The position numbers and the translations under genes were made by a program. DNA of 64,000 bases from contig NC_084716.1 of assembly GCF_033807575.1 (NCBI RefSeq), forward strand, positions 2,542,001 to 2,606,000, given 5' to 3'. The notes under the pieces are model-generated. The model saw only the letters and a list, made by a program, of their open reading frames with translations. It had not been told where the DNA came from and made no database searches. This DNA comes from Cydia pomonella. Lineage: Eukaryota > Arthropoda > Insecta > Lepidoptera > Tortricidae. Below are positions 1-9,237 of this stretch, piece by piece (position 1 is the first letter of the stretch; each line of letters starts with the position of its first letter).

Positions 1-1
1 G

Positions 2-817
2 GTTGAACGACCAGAGAACCCCTCATCCCAAAGACAGTGGGACGATATTTTGTGCCATGATTTGCATCAAGGCCTGGTGGAGGGTGCTTTTGGGAAGGAT
101 GTGGCTAGACTGAAGGCTGTCAGAGAACCGGAGTCGGGGGCGTGGCTGCATGCCTTGCCGTCACCGCACTTGGGAACCTTGCTCGATAATGACACGTTAC
201 GGATGGCTGTGGCACTGAGAATTGGGAGCAAGGTGTGCGAGCCTCATAAGTGTAAGTGTGGGGTAATGGTAGAGGCTGATGGTCACCATGGGTTGAGCTG
301 TTCGCGGTGCGTGGGTAGGATACCCAGGCACTGTGCTATCAACGATCTGATAAGGCGAGCTTTGGTTTCGGCGAATGTCCCGTGTATCATGGAGCCCCAG
401 GGCCTGAGTCGTTTAGATGGTAAGAGACCGGATGGTCTTACGCTTGTTCCTTGGGCGAAAGGCCGCAGCTTGCTTTGGGATGCCACGTGTGTGAGTACTT
501 TTGCTCCTACTCATCTCGCGCACACGGTGAACAAAGCAGGCGCAGCGGCTGAAAGTGCGGCCAAGTTAAAACATAACAAATACGCCAACCTCGAGCAAGT
601 GTATGATTTTGTCCCGGTTGCCGTTGAGACGGCGGGGCCTTGGTGTGCCGAGGCCAAAGCCTTTATCAAGAGCATAGGGTGTCGGCTGAAAGAAAGGGGC
701 TGCGACCCTCGCTCTGGTTCTTTCCTGGTCCAGCAGATATCACTGGCCATTCAGCGAGGCAATGCTGCCAGTATTTTTGGCACTTTTGGTCCGGGTGAAA
801 ATCAGAGTGGGGGGTAG
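2..817 (+). CDS. Retrotransposon protein, C-terminal part with zinc finger and restriction-like endonuclease motif (5' end outside window)
   Basis: The frame is open from the window edge (codon at base 2), so this is the tail of a longer protein; no local start codon is needed. Counting from base 2, a C-x-C-x8-H-x4-C finger lies at residues 84-100. It is followed by an R-P-D triplet at 142-144 and an aspartate at about 160. Finger plus RPD-x(n)-D is the arrangement of the restriction-like endonuclease at the C-terminus of R2-type non-LTR elements, which nicks target DNA to prime reverse transcription. The last 40 residues (GDPR-like, then Q-R-G-N-A-A-S) recur in five other degraded copies in this window. 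A frame this long without stops suggests a fairly young copy. The reverse transcriptase domain must lie upstream of the window. Clade assignment is uncertain. Confidence 0.68.
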   Translation, partial: VERPENPSSQRQWDDILCHDLHQGLVEGAFGKDVARLKAVREPESGAWLHALPSPHLGTLLDNDTLRMAVALRIGSKVCEPHKCKCGVMVEADGHHGLSCSRCVGRIPRHCAINDLIRRALVSANVPCIMEPQGLSRLDGKRPDGLTLVPWAKGRSLLWDATCVSTFAPTHLAHTVNKAGAAAESAAKLKHNKYANLEQVYDFVPVAVETAGPWCAEAKAFIKSIGCRLKERGCDPRSGSFLVQQISLAIQRGNAASIFGTFGPGENQSGG

Positions 818-957
818 GTTTCTATTTGTTTATTGCTTTTTGTTATATAGATGCTAGGTAGGCCGTTGACGAAACTTGTTGTGGATATATATTTTGTATT
901 AAGTGACTTATTCTTCAATGTAGTGCGAAAATAAATGGATTTTAATTATGGTTTTAT
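818..957 (+). mobile_element. 3' UTR of the retrotransposon ending before base 958
   Basis: AT-rich sequence after the stop codon, with AATAAA at about 929-936. No poly(A) run is visible, so the exact end is a guess. Confidence 0.4.
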
Positions 958-1304
958 AATTTAAGTGACCAAGTCTCCCGAGTCTCCCCTAGTATACATA
1001 TAATATAACTACCTATGTAACTCATTGTCTCATCGGAAAAGCATTCAAAACTGTATTCACTCAAACATGTCTAGCAACAGTAGCAACTTAGAGACACGAA
1101 CAAAAGTGTGTGTGTGAGTGAATAACACACATTAATGCAGATATAAATTAGCAGATATATTATAGTTTAATATCGATAAATACACGTTGTTGGGTCTATG
1201 GTTTAGTATTTATCTGTAGGGTATACAACTCATGTTTGAGTCGGACCACGATAAGTATGCATTCTTACTGCCAAGTTTATGCAAAGTTAGGGTGGTCATA
1301 GTCT
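958..1304. other. Unannotated AT-rich stretch
   Basis: No gene, repeat or transposon end recognised. Confidence 0.5.
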
Positions 1305-1312
1305 CTTTTAAA

Positions 1313-2056
1313 CCCTTAGGTCGCGTGGTCCGATCGACTAGTCCGATCAATCGGAATACGAAGTTTTTTTTTTCCTGTTGGCTCGATTGATCGGACTATA
1401 AAGACTTAGAAAATCCTGTCAGTCCTACTATCGGTGTAATGGGATTTTAAAAGTTCGTCTAGTTCGATCGATCGAACCACGAGGACGTTTTTTTTCCTGT
1501 TGCATCGACTGATCGGACGTAACCGTAGACTAATAATAACCGTAGATAATTCCGCGTCGAAAAGCTAGCCATACACGGACGGTTTTGCCCGTCGGATCAG
1601 CCCGCCAGATGTACCGCCAGCGGGCACATCCGTGCGTGTGTGTCGAGAAATATAGATACGGATCTGCCCGCCGGGCACCCGTCCGCAGGCAAATCCGTCG
1701 GTGTGTGGTGAGATATAGCCACGGATGTGCCCGATCCGACGGGCAAAACCGTTCGTGTATGGCTAATTAAAGTGAGAAAACACTTTTGAGATGTTGGTAG
1801 ATTACAAAAGTAACCATGAAAGTACCGGTCGGACAAACAGGAAAAATAAAAATTGTGTGATCGGATTAAGAGGATTTTTCAAGGTCTCGTGGTTCGATCG
1901 ATCGAACTAGACGAACTTTTAAAATCCCATTACACCGATAGTAGGACTGACAGGATTTTCTAAGTCTTTATAGTCCGATCAATCGAGCCAACAGGAAAAA
2001 AAAAACTTCGTATTCCGATTGATCGGACTAGTCGATCGGACCACGCGACCTAAGGG
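1313..2056. mobile_element. 744-bp foldback DNA transposon with ~168-bp terminal inverted repeats and 8-bp TSD
   Basis: The left arm (1313-1482) and right arm (about 1889-2056) are near-perfect reverse complements starting CCCTTAGGTCGCGTGG. Both sides carry the same 8 bases, CTTTTAAA (1305-1312 and 2057-2064). This perfect 8-bp target duplication fits hAT- or P-type transposition. The arms contain repeated palindromic motifs of the type TCCGATCNATCGGA, plausible transposase-binding sites. No transposase is encoded, so it is non-autonomous. A second palindromic element sits in its centre. Confidence 0.85.
1566..1765. mobile_element. 200-bp palindromic MITE nested in the foldback element
   Basis: Ends TAGCCATACACGGACGG and its reverse complement, with about 33-bp arms that continue through TTTTGCCCGTCGGATC. 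It lies in the loop of the larger foldback. Target duplication is unclear. Short reading frames across it are products of the palindrome. Confidence 0.65.
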
Positions 2057-2064
2057 CTTTTAAA

Positions 2065-2382
2065 AATATCAAAACAATAATATTCTAGAGCAGGATATTT
2101 TCAAATGTCTTGATAAACTGATAGGTATCTATATGTTGTCCTATCACTCATTTCGACCTATTACAAACCTGCTTGGTTCCATATTTCACAATAAATCCAG
2201 AAACTTCCTCGTTACAATTAAGTAACAAAAGTTTTCAACTAAATAATTTTTACGAGAAAAGAATTCCAAACTTGACTTCCGGAAATGAAAATATAAGATT
2301 CCATTTGCATTTTACACGGTACGAATTAACTAGGGAGTTCAAGTTATTATTATCGCCGAAACGAGTATTTGTCTCAAAACTA
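2065..2382. other. Unannotated stretch
   Basis: Contains a 73-codon frame (2173-2394) with no recognisable domain, ending inside the next MITE; probably not a gene. Confidence 0.45.
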
Positions 2383-2553
2383 CCCCTAGTGTAAATTTAT
2401 TCGACAGCGAAACGTGGCGTGCGTGGCGGCGTATGGGATTTTGAGTTTCCAAAACGTCCAGCTTGGCGCGTTGTTTCTAAATCCCTTACTAAATGAGACT
2501 TAACGCAAACGCGTACGTCATCGTCACGTTTCGCTATCGAATTACACTAGGGG
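2383..2553. mobile_element. MITE family A, copy 1
   Basis: Begins CCCCTAGTGTAAATTTA and ends with the inverted equivalent CACTAGGGG. The core holds CCAAAACGTC, TTGGCGCG and AACGCAAACGCG. Two longer copies lie at 10606-10794 and 50220-50619, both flanked by TA on both sides, as for Tc1/mariner-type elements. Here only the left TA survives. Confidence 0.75.
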
Positions 2554-2650
2554 CTGTGATATCAGAGGGCCTACCGCGAACACCGAAGCTCTCAAATTGC
2601 GGGCATCTTGGTGTAAACCGTTCTTGTAAATACTATAAATAAATAAATAA

Positions 2651-2693
2651 TTTTTCTGTCACTCTAATTACACTAAGCGTCTTGTCTTTTGAG
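2651..2693 (+). repeat. Left arm of a long-range inverted duplication
   Basis: This flank of the next MITE reappears as its reverse complement at about 4373-4434, there also next to a copy of the same MITE. The distant copy carries about 14 extra bases (about 4395-4408). Confidence 0.7.
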
Positions 2694-2848
2694 CAGTGTT
2701 GGCCGAACGTTAATTAGAATTGACCATATTAAAAATCAACCATTACAAATTGAACCGTAAATTGTAACCGTCCGTTACGGTTTTCGGTTCAATTTGTAAT
2801 GGTTGGTTTTCAATATGGTCAATTCTAATTAACGTTCGGACAACACTG
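2694..2848. mobile_element. hAT-type MITE (CAGTGTTGG family), copy 1
   Basis: 155 bp, almost fully palindromic, beginning CAGTGTTGGCCGAACGTTA. Flanked on both sides by CTTTTGAG (2686-2693 and 2849-2856), a perfect 8-bp target duplication as made by hAT transposases. Related copies lie at about 4302-4372, 19928-20040 and 20652-20779. Confidence 0.88.
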
Positions 2849-2856
2849 CTTTTGAG

Positions 2857-3950
2857 CGTCGGCGTCTAGTCGGCGCAATGGAAGATGGCGTTGCTGCGCA
2901 GTTGCGCAAACGTTGCGTCGGCGTCGAGCGCATATTTTTTACATGTTCATTTTACAGCTGACGGTCATTCCACCGCGATAGAACCGGTTGACGGTTTCTT
3001 AAGTAAAAACAGTCCCAACCTAAAACAAACCTTCCTTCACAAGTCAAAATTTAAACGAACATTCTCAAAACACAAGTCAAAAGTCTACACCTCGACATTG
3101 GCAGAATCCACCTTGCTAAAATTGGCGAGGAGTAAAAGCCATTTAGGAAAAAAAAAGAGAGAGAGAGATGATAGGATACGCTACGGAGCGTTAACAATTA
3201 TCCTAAATATCTTTAAGTTTGTTACGTTATAATATGCAAGAGCGATTCGGGCAAGTATTGTAAATTGAAATCATAATTTGGTCCACTAGAGACTAACACT
3301 CTCTAAGAAATAATAATATAGGGCTAGTTGCTCAGCTAAAAAGGTCTTAACTACAGATACATTTCAATGATACTTTAGCTCTTTTTATACAGCTCGAAGA
3401 GGTCACGGTTTTCCTGCTTAAAGTTTATGGAGTCATTGTTTTTAACTTAATTATTTTTTAATTTCCTTGAAAGGCAGTTGATTATGTTTTTAAAGGTAAA
3501 AGTATGATACTGACACTTATTAGAAATCAGAAAAAAATACTTCTTATACGTAAGTATATTACTCCGTCTTAAAATGTATATATAGGTATGTTTATTCCAG
3601 GAATTTTATTTCTGCACCGCAGATTTGTCCAATCTAACCTTAATTAACATGACAATACGACTGGTCAAGGCACGCGTCTTCGTGAATAACACGATCTATA
3701 TATCACAGTGACAATAGATGTAAATATAGCTAGGAATCGTATATTATTGTCACAGTAACAAATAACCAGGTCGAATTTAAACCATCGCGAGTCACACTAA
3801 CATTAGTGTACCACTTCGTACCATCGCCCACACTGTTAACTGAACATCGGTGGACCTTATTACAAAAGGCATAAGGTCCAACGATGGACAGTCAAGAGTG
3901 TTGCTGTTTGTACCTTGTTAGTTAAACATTAAACTAATTCTACGGATTAC
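2857..3950. other. Unannotated stretch with minor structures
   Basis: 2857-2950 is richer in GC than its surroundings and carries a 115-codon frame (2885-3232) without recognisable features. 3150-3200 contains a fragment (GCTACGGAGCGTTAAC) of the MITE seen at 11543-11690. 3853-3883 can form a hairpin (ACCTTAT / ATAAGGT). 3775-3815 resembles 31670-31710. I do not call a gene here. Confidence 0.4.
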
Positions 3951-3952
3951 AC

Positions 3953-4210
3953 TCTGACGACCTGTCTGGCCTAGTGGGTAGTGACCCTGCCTATGAAGCC
4001 GATGGTTCAAATCCTGGTAAGGGCATTTATTCGTGTGATGAACATGGTTGTTCCTGAGTCATGGGTGTTTTCTATGTATGTAAGTATTTATAAATATTTA
4101 TATATTATATATATCGTTGTCTAAGTACCGGCAACACAAGCCTTATTGAGCTTACTGTGGGACTTAGTCAATTTGTGTAATAATGTCCTATAATATTTAT
4201 TTATTTATTT
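3953..4210 (+). mobile_element. tRNA-derived SINE
   Basis: The head has RNA polymerase III signals: an A box like TGGCCTAGTGGGTAG and a B box GGTTCAAATCC about 40 bases later. The body leads into a tail module (GCAACACAAGCCTTATTGAG ... GTCCTATAAT) that also occurs at 6957-7050 and, inverted, at 60010-60065. The 3' end is a run of TATT repeats. SINEs encode nothing and borrow LINE reverse transcriptase, usually by sharing a LINE tail. Confidence 0.75.
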
Positions 4211-4212
4211 AC

Positions 4213-4268
4213 ACTGACGTGTTTTTAGTCACTCGACATGTCGCGCGATTGACTAAAACACGTGACTG
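4213..4268. repeat. Short palindromic MITE
   Basis: GTGTTTTTAGTCACTCG and its near reverse complement face each other around a CG-rich centre. A larger relative lies at 31724-31840. Confidence 0.5.
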
Positions 4269-4301
4269 TATAACGTAGAATTATTTTAATGTTTAACTAC
4301 G

Positions 4302-4372
4302 TTCTACGTCCGTTACGGTTTACGGTAATTTGGTTATTGTGGTCAATTCTGATTAACGTACGGCCAACACTG
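4302..4372 (-). mobile_element. hAT-type MITE (CAGTGTTGG family), truncated copy
   Basis: Only one end is kept, finishing GGCCAACACTG on this strand. It is followed by CTCAAAAG (4373-4380), the reverse complement of the target site of the 2694-2848 copy. The two are therefore not independent insertions: they belong to one duplicated and inverted segment. Confidence 0.7.
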
Positions 4373-4465
4373 CTCAAAAGACAAGACGCTTAGTGTGGGG
4401 TGACCCTTGTAATTAGAGTGACAGAAAAAGATAGTACGAAATGGTATAGAAATCAAAACCCTTGA

Positions 4466-4705
4466 CTTTACGTACTCTAACACCTATGGGCATGAGTTGC
4501 GGGGGAATGAATGTCATTAGACGAGAAAGGTATGAGAAATGAATATATGCTATGCCTTTTACAAAAAAATGCACATCAATAAAAAGTTGGATGGGCTGTG
4601 TGAGAGTTGACATGAGAATATGTGATGGGGATGACGGGTGACAGAGTTTGGAAGCAAAAACATGCTTCGCAGACCTGAAGTGAATGGGATAAGGCCCTTA
4701 TCCCA
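4466..4705 (+). pseudogene. LINE C-terminal fragment, degenerate
   Basis: Interrupted frames read K-S-W-M-G-C-V-R-V-D-M-R, then a region ending K-T-C-F-A-D. This is recognisable as the end of RTE-like reverse transcriptases (GRPKKRWMDCVKEDM type, then CCADP). A second copy is at 5412-5640. Stops and frameshifts make it a relic. Confidence 0.55.
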
Positions 4706-5075
4706 TTACCATCTTAGCAGCAAGGCAGCGGGTAAGTATACGCAGTGAAGGTTTTGCTATTGGTAGAAGAGCCGACTGCAAAATTGCGTACCGATTTGAT
4801 ACCGCGATGAAATGAACAATGGTTTCCCAAAATTATGCTAAGTCCGAATTGATAGTCTGCCATGGCAGAACTTGCCGAAAGTACAAAAAAAGAATGCCAC
4901 TTCCTGTGTGAAAGAGGGGGCTGATTTAACCAATCTGATACCGAAATAATAGTTATTAGAAATTTACTGACAGTCACAGAAAAGCAAAATCTGTCAGCAT
5001 TTTTTGCCGGAAGTACTTGGCAGACGCTCTCCAAGGTGACCATCGGGACCCCTAAATACACCCATATGATACTAG
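4706..5075. other. Unannotated stretch
   Basis: A 115-codon minus-strand frame (4714-5061) has no recognisable domain. Nothing else identified. Confidence 0.4.
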
Positions 5076-5247
5076 CATGAAACCAATTCCAGTCGATAGG
5101 TATGAACCCTCATTTCAGGAATATATCAGTCTGCCAAGGCTTTACCTGCCGAAACACCTTGACAGACGACATTAAGTAGGCAAGGTCACTATCACCACCA
5201 TGAAACCAATTCCAGTTGGTAGGTATGAACCCTCATTTCAGGAATAC
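5076..5247 (+). repeat. Direct repeat, 48-bp units 124 bp apart
   Basis: The block starting CATGAAACCAATTCCAGT and ending CTCATTTCAGGAATA occurs at 5076-5123 and 5200-5247 with a few differences. Confidence 0.8.
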
Positions 5248-5411
5248 AAAAAAAAAAAAAAGTAAGTCTGCAAAAATTTTCTATGCTGTCCAAATGAGTT
5301 AAGGCCAATATGTTTTGCAAATAAGTTAGAAAACGGCTGATCATTTAATTACGTCCCTTAATTGATTGCATTTTTGTGGGTGAATAATTTTTTTCTTGTT
5401 CCTCTTCGCTA

Positions 5412-5640
5412 TGGTGTTGTGTTAGGAATGTTAGGAATGAATGAATGTCGATGGTCGGAGAGCGGATGGTAGACCCAAAAAACGATGGATGGATTGTGTG
5501 AAAGAGGATATGAGAAAGAAAGGACGGTGTGAGTGCTGAGGTGACGAAAGATAGAGGAGAATGGAAGAGAAGAACATGTTGTGCCGACCCCACATAACGT
5601 GGGATAAGGGCAGCAGGAAGAAGAGACAAAAAAGTAAAAA
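5412..5640 (+). pseudogene. LINE C-terminal fragment, degenerate
   Basis: Conceptual translation over shifted frames gives W-M-D-C-V-K-E-D-M-R-K-K, a V-S-A-E-V-T-K-D-R-G-E-W block, and C-C-A-D-P. This is the same RTE-like C-terminus as at 4466-4705 and better preserved. No intact start or full domain. Confidence 0.65.
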
Positions 5641-6124
5641 TGGCGGACTTCATGTCTTAAGGCATTCTCTACCAGTCAACTAGGGGCCAAACAGAAACAT
5701 ACAATTGGTGCCGTAAAGAAAATCAGTACAGAGAGATAAAAGTCACTATATAAACACTACGATTATCAATAAACATGCATAAATACATAGTATTATAATA
5801 CGTACATATACCATATATACATACATACACACATATATAATATATACATATTTGAAATATTGTAAGTACCCATTTAAAACCGTCATATTGTCTAACAATG
5901 TTGTTGTACGTCCAAAAAGTATTTACGTAATTGGCGTTTTACATGCGTTTTAAGGAAAATTTGCTCTGTGCTTGTCGTATTGGAAGAGGAAGATCATTCC
6001 AGAAACAATGTACTCATCTCATTTTCCCAATATATTCCATAAGAAGCACACGCAGTTTGTCTCAGACTCTTTCAAATTCTTCAGACCTCCGCCCACGTGC
6101 CAACATTGTGTTAGTATAGTCCCT
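5641..6124. other. Unannotated stretch with TA-rich microsatellite
   Basis: 5650-5690 resembles, inverted, the LINE tail at 41385-41500. 5790-5850 is a run of ATAC/ATAT repeats. Otherwise nothing. Confidence 0.45.
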
Positions 6125-6132
6125 TGGACAAC

Positions 6133-6307
6133 CAGAGCCGGATTTAGGGGAGGGCAACCGGGGCTACTGCCCCGGGGCCTCCACAAAAGAGGGGCCTCCA
6201 CAATAGAGAATTTGGAAAATTTACCATTTTATTTGGAAAAAATTTGGGGCCAGGGGGCCTCCACTCCTTTATTGCCTGAGGCCTCCAGACCTCTAAATCC
6301 GGCATTG
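6133..6307. mobile_element. hAT-type MITE with perfect 8-bp TSD
   Basis: 175 bp with inverted ends around GCCGGATTTAGG, starting CAGAGCCGG. TGGACAAC flanks both sides (6125-6132 and 6308-6315). The inner sequence repeats GGGGCCTCCAC in both orientations. Short frames on both strands here are by-products of the palindrome. Confidence 0.88.
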
Positions 6308-6315
6308 TGGACAAC

Positions 6316-6636
6316 GATACAGAATAACAACACAAAAAGTTGAGGTACATAATTAAATACAAGAGTGGCCTTAGCGACTTGTTTTGTTTATTTTTACTTA
6401 TTTTAACTTATTCACTGTCCACACTTAGCATATTCCAGGCGAGTAAGACGTTGCAAACTGGAATAAATCGCCGGTTAAGCCGCCTTAAGCCCGGCTCAAC
6501 CCGGATACGGTCGCAATGTGTCTAACAGATTTTACAAATAAAAAGGAATAGGGGTTTTTGTTGTCCCGTTTTTGTATTTTCTAAATTTTAAAGTTTTCTT
6601 AATCAAATAATATAATCTTATGTATCTGTATATTAG
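6316..6636. other. Unannotated stretch
   Basis: No feature recognised. Confidence 0.5.
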
Positions 6637-7052
6637 GCTTCCGTACCCAAAGGGTCAAACGGGACCCTATTACTGAGACTCCGCTGTCCGTCCGTCTGTC
6701 ACCAGGCTGTATCTCATGAACTGTGATAGTTAGCCACTTGACATTTCTGCAGATTATGTATTTCTGTTGCCGCTATAACAACAAATACTAAAAACAGAGT
6801 AAAATAGATATTTCTTTCCAATCTCGAGGTTCTCATCCAATCACCGAAGTTAAGCAACGTCGGGTGGGGTCAGTACTTGGATGGGTGACCGTTTTTATAG
6901 GTAATGGTACGGAACCCTTCCCGTGCGAGTCCGAAACGCACTTGGCCAATTTTTATATTATATATATCGTTGCGTTGTCTGAGTACCCACAACACAAGCC
7001 TTCTTGAGCTTAATGTAGGACTTAATAGTCTATCTGTGTAAGAATGTCCTAT
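6637..7052 (+). mobile_element. Composite repeat containing a 5S rRNA segment and a SINE/LINE tail
   Basis: 6637-6800 matches, with differences, the repeat at 27183-27380 (GTCCGTCCGTCTGTCACCAG, then TGTTGCCGCTATAACAACAA). A 5S-like segment follows (6827-6891), then a GTACGGAACCC ... CGCACTTGG block that continues the first repeat, then the tail module of the SINE at 3953-4210. It may be a 5S-derived (SINE3-like) element or a 5S piece captured by the older repeat. Confidence 0.6.
6827..6891 (+). pseudogene. 5S rRNA-derived segment (internal part)
   Basis: Bases from CTCATCCAATCACCGAAG through GTCAGTACTTGGATGGG to GTGACCG follow the middle of animal 5S rRNA closely. Both polymerase III internal control blocks are covered (A-box region GTTAAGCAACGTCGG and C-box region GGATGGGTGACC). 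Both ends of the 5S gene are missing, so it is not a functional 5S gene. Confidence 0.85.
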
Positions 7053-7290
7053 AATAAACAAAGACACTATAAAATCCAAAGAATTCACTAAACCACAAAT
7101 AATTTGGTAGATTTTCTGTTCTTTTTCCTCCTACGAATCGGATCGTGCACGGAAAAAATATGACACCAAAACTTTATACGACTTCGACTCGCACTGCAAA
7201 GAAACCAGAAATTATGGCTCGAGTGTAGTGATGCGACTTTTTTGAGAATATTGGAGTTTTGATTTTCTATTGGTCATTAAGTTTTTTGCA
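7053..7290. other. Unannotated stretch
   Basis: No feature recognised. Confidence 0.5.
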
Positions 7291-7445
7291 GAAATCGCGA
7301 ATTGTCTGGTTGATGTAACTGGTGGGTGGTAGCAGAAGAGCTGGCGGCTTCCTCGCACAACGTATCAGCATTGCGATACAAGGAGGAGATGCCGCCATGC
7401 AGCATCCTTGGTGCATGCTCTCCATATATCAATTATGTAAATAAA
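7291..7445 (+). pseudogene. 3' end of the restriction-like-endonuclease retrotransposon family, copy 2
   Basis: After a frameshift near 7325 the sequence reads R-A-G-G-F-L-A-Q-R-I-S-I-A-I-Q-G-G, matching the C-terminus of the protein at 2-817. Only about 50 codons remain. Confidence 0.65.
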
Positions 7446-8757
7446 GTCACGCTTTAAGCATAACAAAATTCGCAGTCTCAGGATAAACATTAAAGTGTGC
7501 TAGAATCAAAACACTAGTTATTTTAACAGTCGCGGAACAAAGTCGTGGTCAGTTTGTGGAGTGCCTAATAGTGTACGCACAGTTCAATTTCATCAAAGTC
7601 CGTAGGAAAATATACGAAGAAATGAATTATAATTTTATAAAAAAATAATCGATCAATTATAAATAATCTCATTTAGTGATTCTTTTTTTTAATTCCGGTG
7701 ATTTCGGGAATATGACCAGTGTAGTTTTCGAGGGCTTCCTCGAACATTACTGCTTAGTAATGTTCCGGTCTAGCTATCATTACTAATCGTACCCGCAATG
7801 TTTAGATCACACGTGTAATTCGAGATTCGTTAAGATTGACAGAGTTTCAAGTCCCGATCTGTGTTAGAGTTAGATCAAGCTAAGTTGGTAGCGATTTACA
7901 TAGCCCAGACTGTCATGTTTTCATAGAATTTTGACGTTTGAAATAACACTTGCACAATCCGGGCTGTTTAGCTTGGTCTAAGCCTAGGATTGCTTCGAAA
8001 TAGTATGTTACGGCAGACTATACAGTGAACTAGATATTGCACTCTCAGTAGGCTTATTAAGGTCTTAGCACATTGTTACAACTCAACAGCCACTCGACTC
8101 AAAATTAAATATTGAAATTAAAGCCTTATCTTGTATGTCCTATAGTACAATGTTTAAAATTTAGGTAACTGTCGGGTGGTCTACGCGTCGTCCACTCGTC
8201 GTCCACTAAGGTGAACCAAAAGTGAGTTGAGTTGGTGTGGAATTGGTATAGTGTGCGAAGACCTTTAACAGTTAACTATAAATGTACTTACTTTCCAATT
8301 CAACAGTTTCACGGTAGTCATGAAATCTTATTTATTAAACAGCAAAAAAAATTTAAAGAAATATCCCGGGAATTGGGAAATATGATAGCAGAAATATTTC
8401 GATCAGCCCATCACTAATCGTACCCGCAAAGTTTAGATCATACGTCAAAGCCAGCGTAATTCGTGATTCGATTAGGTGGACAGAGTTCCAAGTCCCGCAG
8501 TATTAGGACTGTTCAAAATAATACTCAACCGTAGACTATAGGTATACGTTTCGGTTATATTTGAAGATAGCTGGAAGAGATCCCTCATAGGGATAAGTTC
8601 GCCGTAGTACAGCGAGCTGCAAAATAGTATGGACACATTATTATATGGAATCTATTCGCACAATGTGGCCATGCTCTTTAGCGGACGGATATACTTTCTA
8701 ATGTGCATCTCCTGTTTACCTATCTTTGTTTTACAATGATTTCAACTTTCAGAATTT
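7446..8757. other. Unannotated stretch with an imperfect direct repeat
   Basis: 7782-7856 and 8412-8497 share CACTAATCGTACCCGCAA, GTTTAGATCA and CAGAGTT.CAAGTCCCG, about 630 bp apart. No coding signal between them. Confidence 0.5.
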
Positions 8758-9237
8758 TTACACATTATTGTATTGTAATACGGGCGATTTTCCGCAACTC
8801 GACGACTGGCGGACTGACTCCTCGAGGAATCCTATCAAACCTTTGATGTTGAGTAGGACCTCAGGGAGGTCTCTCGGGGATCCGAGATGTTTTGCCCTGT
8901 ATGGGGCCACTCCGCTGCATTCCAGCACCACGTGAGAGGCTGTTTCTTCTGTCTCCATGCATCCTCGGCATAGGGGACTGTCTGTAACACCTGTTATGAA
9001 ATGATATTTGTTAAATAGTCCATGACCTGTTATGACACTGGTTACCATGCTCAGTCGGACCTTCCCTAGTTGAAGGAGCGCCCTTGTAAGTTTGTCGCTG
9101 GTGCCAGGCATGGCTTGTTTGACCTGTCTGCAACCAGTCTGGTTTCTCCAGTGTTCTGTGTGTAGTTTCCCCGTGCGTGCCAGCAGCATTAAGCGTACCT
9201 TGCTAAACGGTATCGGGAGAATCGGTTTCGGGCCAAT
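8758..9237 (-). pseudogene. C-terminal region of an RNase H-type LINE (I/R1/Jockey group), 5'-truncated
   Basis: Read on the minus strand, the frame begins G-P-K-P-I-L-P-I-P. It passes a V-R-L-S-M-V-T-S-V-I-T-G-H block and a C-x2-C-x8-H-x4-C knuckle, then the usual Y-R-A-K-H-L-G tail. This is the end of the RNase H part of I/Jockey-group ORF2 proteins. The 233-codon frame extends upstream to 9459 into unrelated repeat sequence, so its N-terminal half is not part of the protein. A decayed relative is at 42578-43085. Confidence 0.75.

Noticed and set aside
1585..1836. Frames of 61 and 79 codons on both strands
   Set aside because: Produced by the nested palindrome at 1566-1765.
2885..3232. 115-codon frame as a host gene
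   Set aside because: No domain, no splice or conservation signal, and a basic low-complexity C-terminus; expected by chance.
6827..6891. Functional 5S rRNA gene
   Set aside because: Both ends of the 5S gene are missing and it is embedded in repeats.
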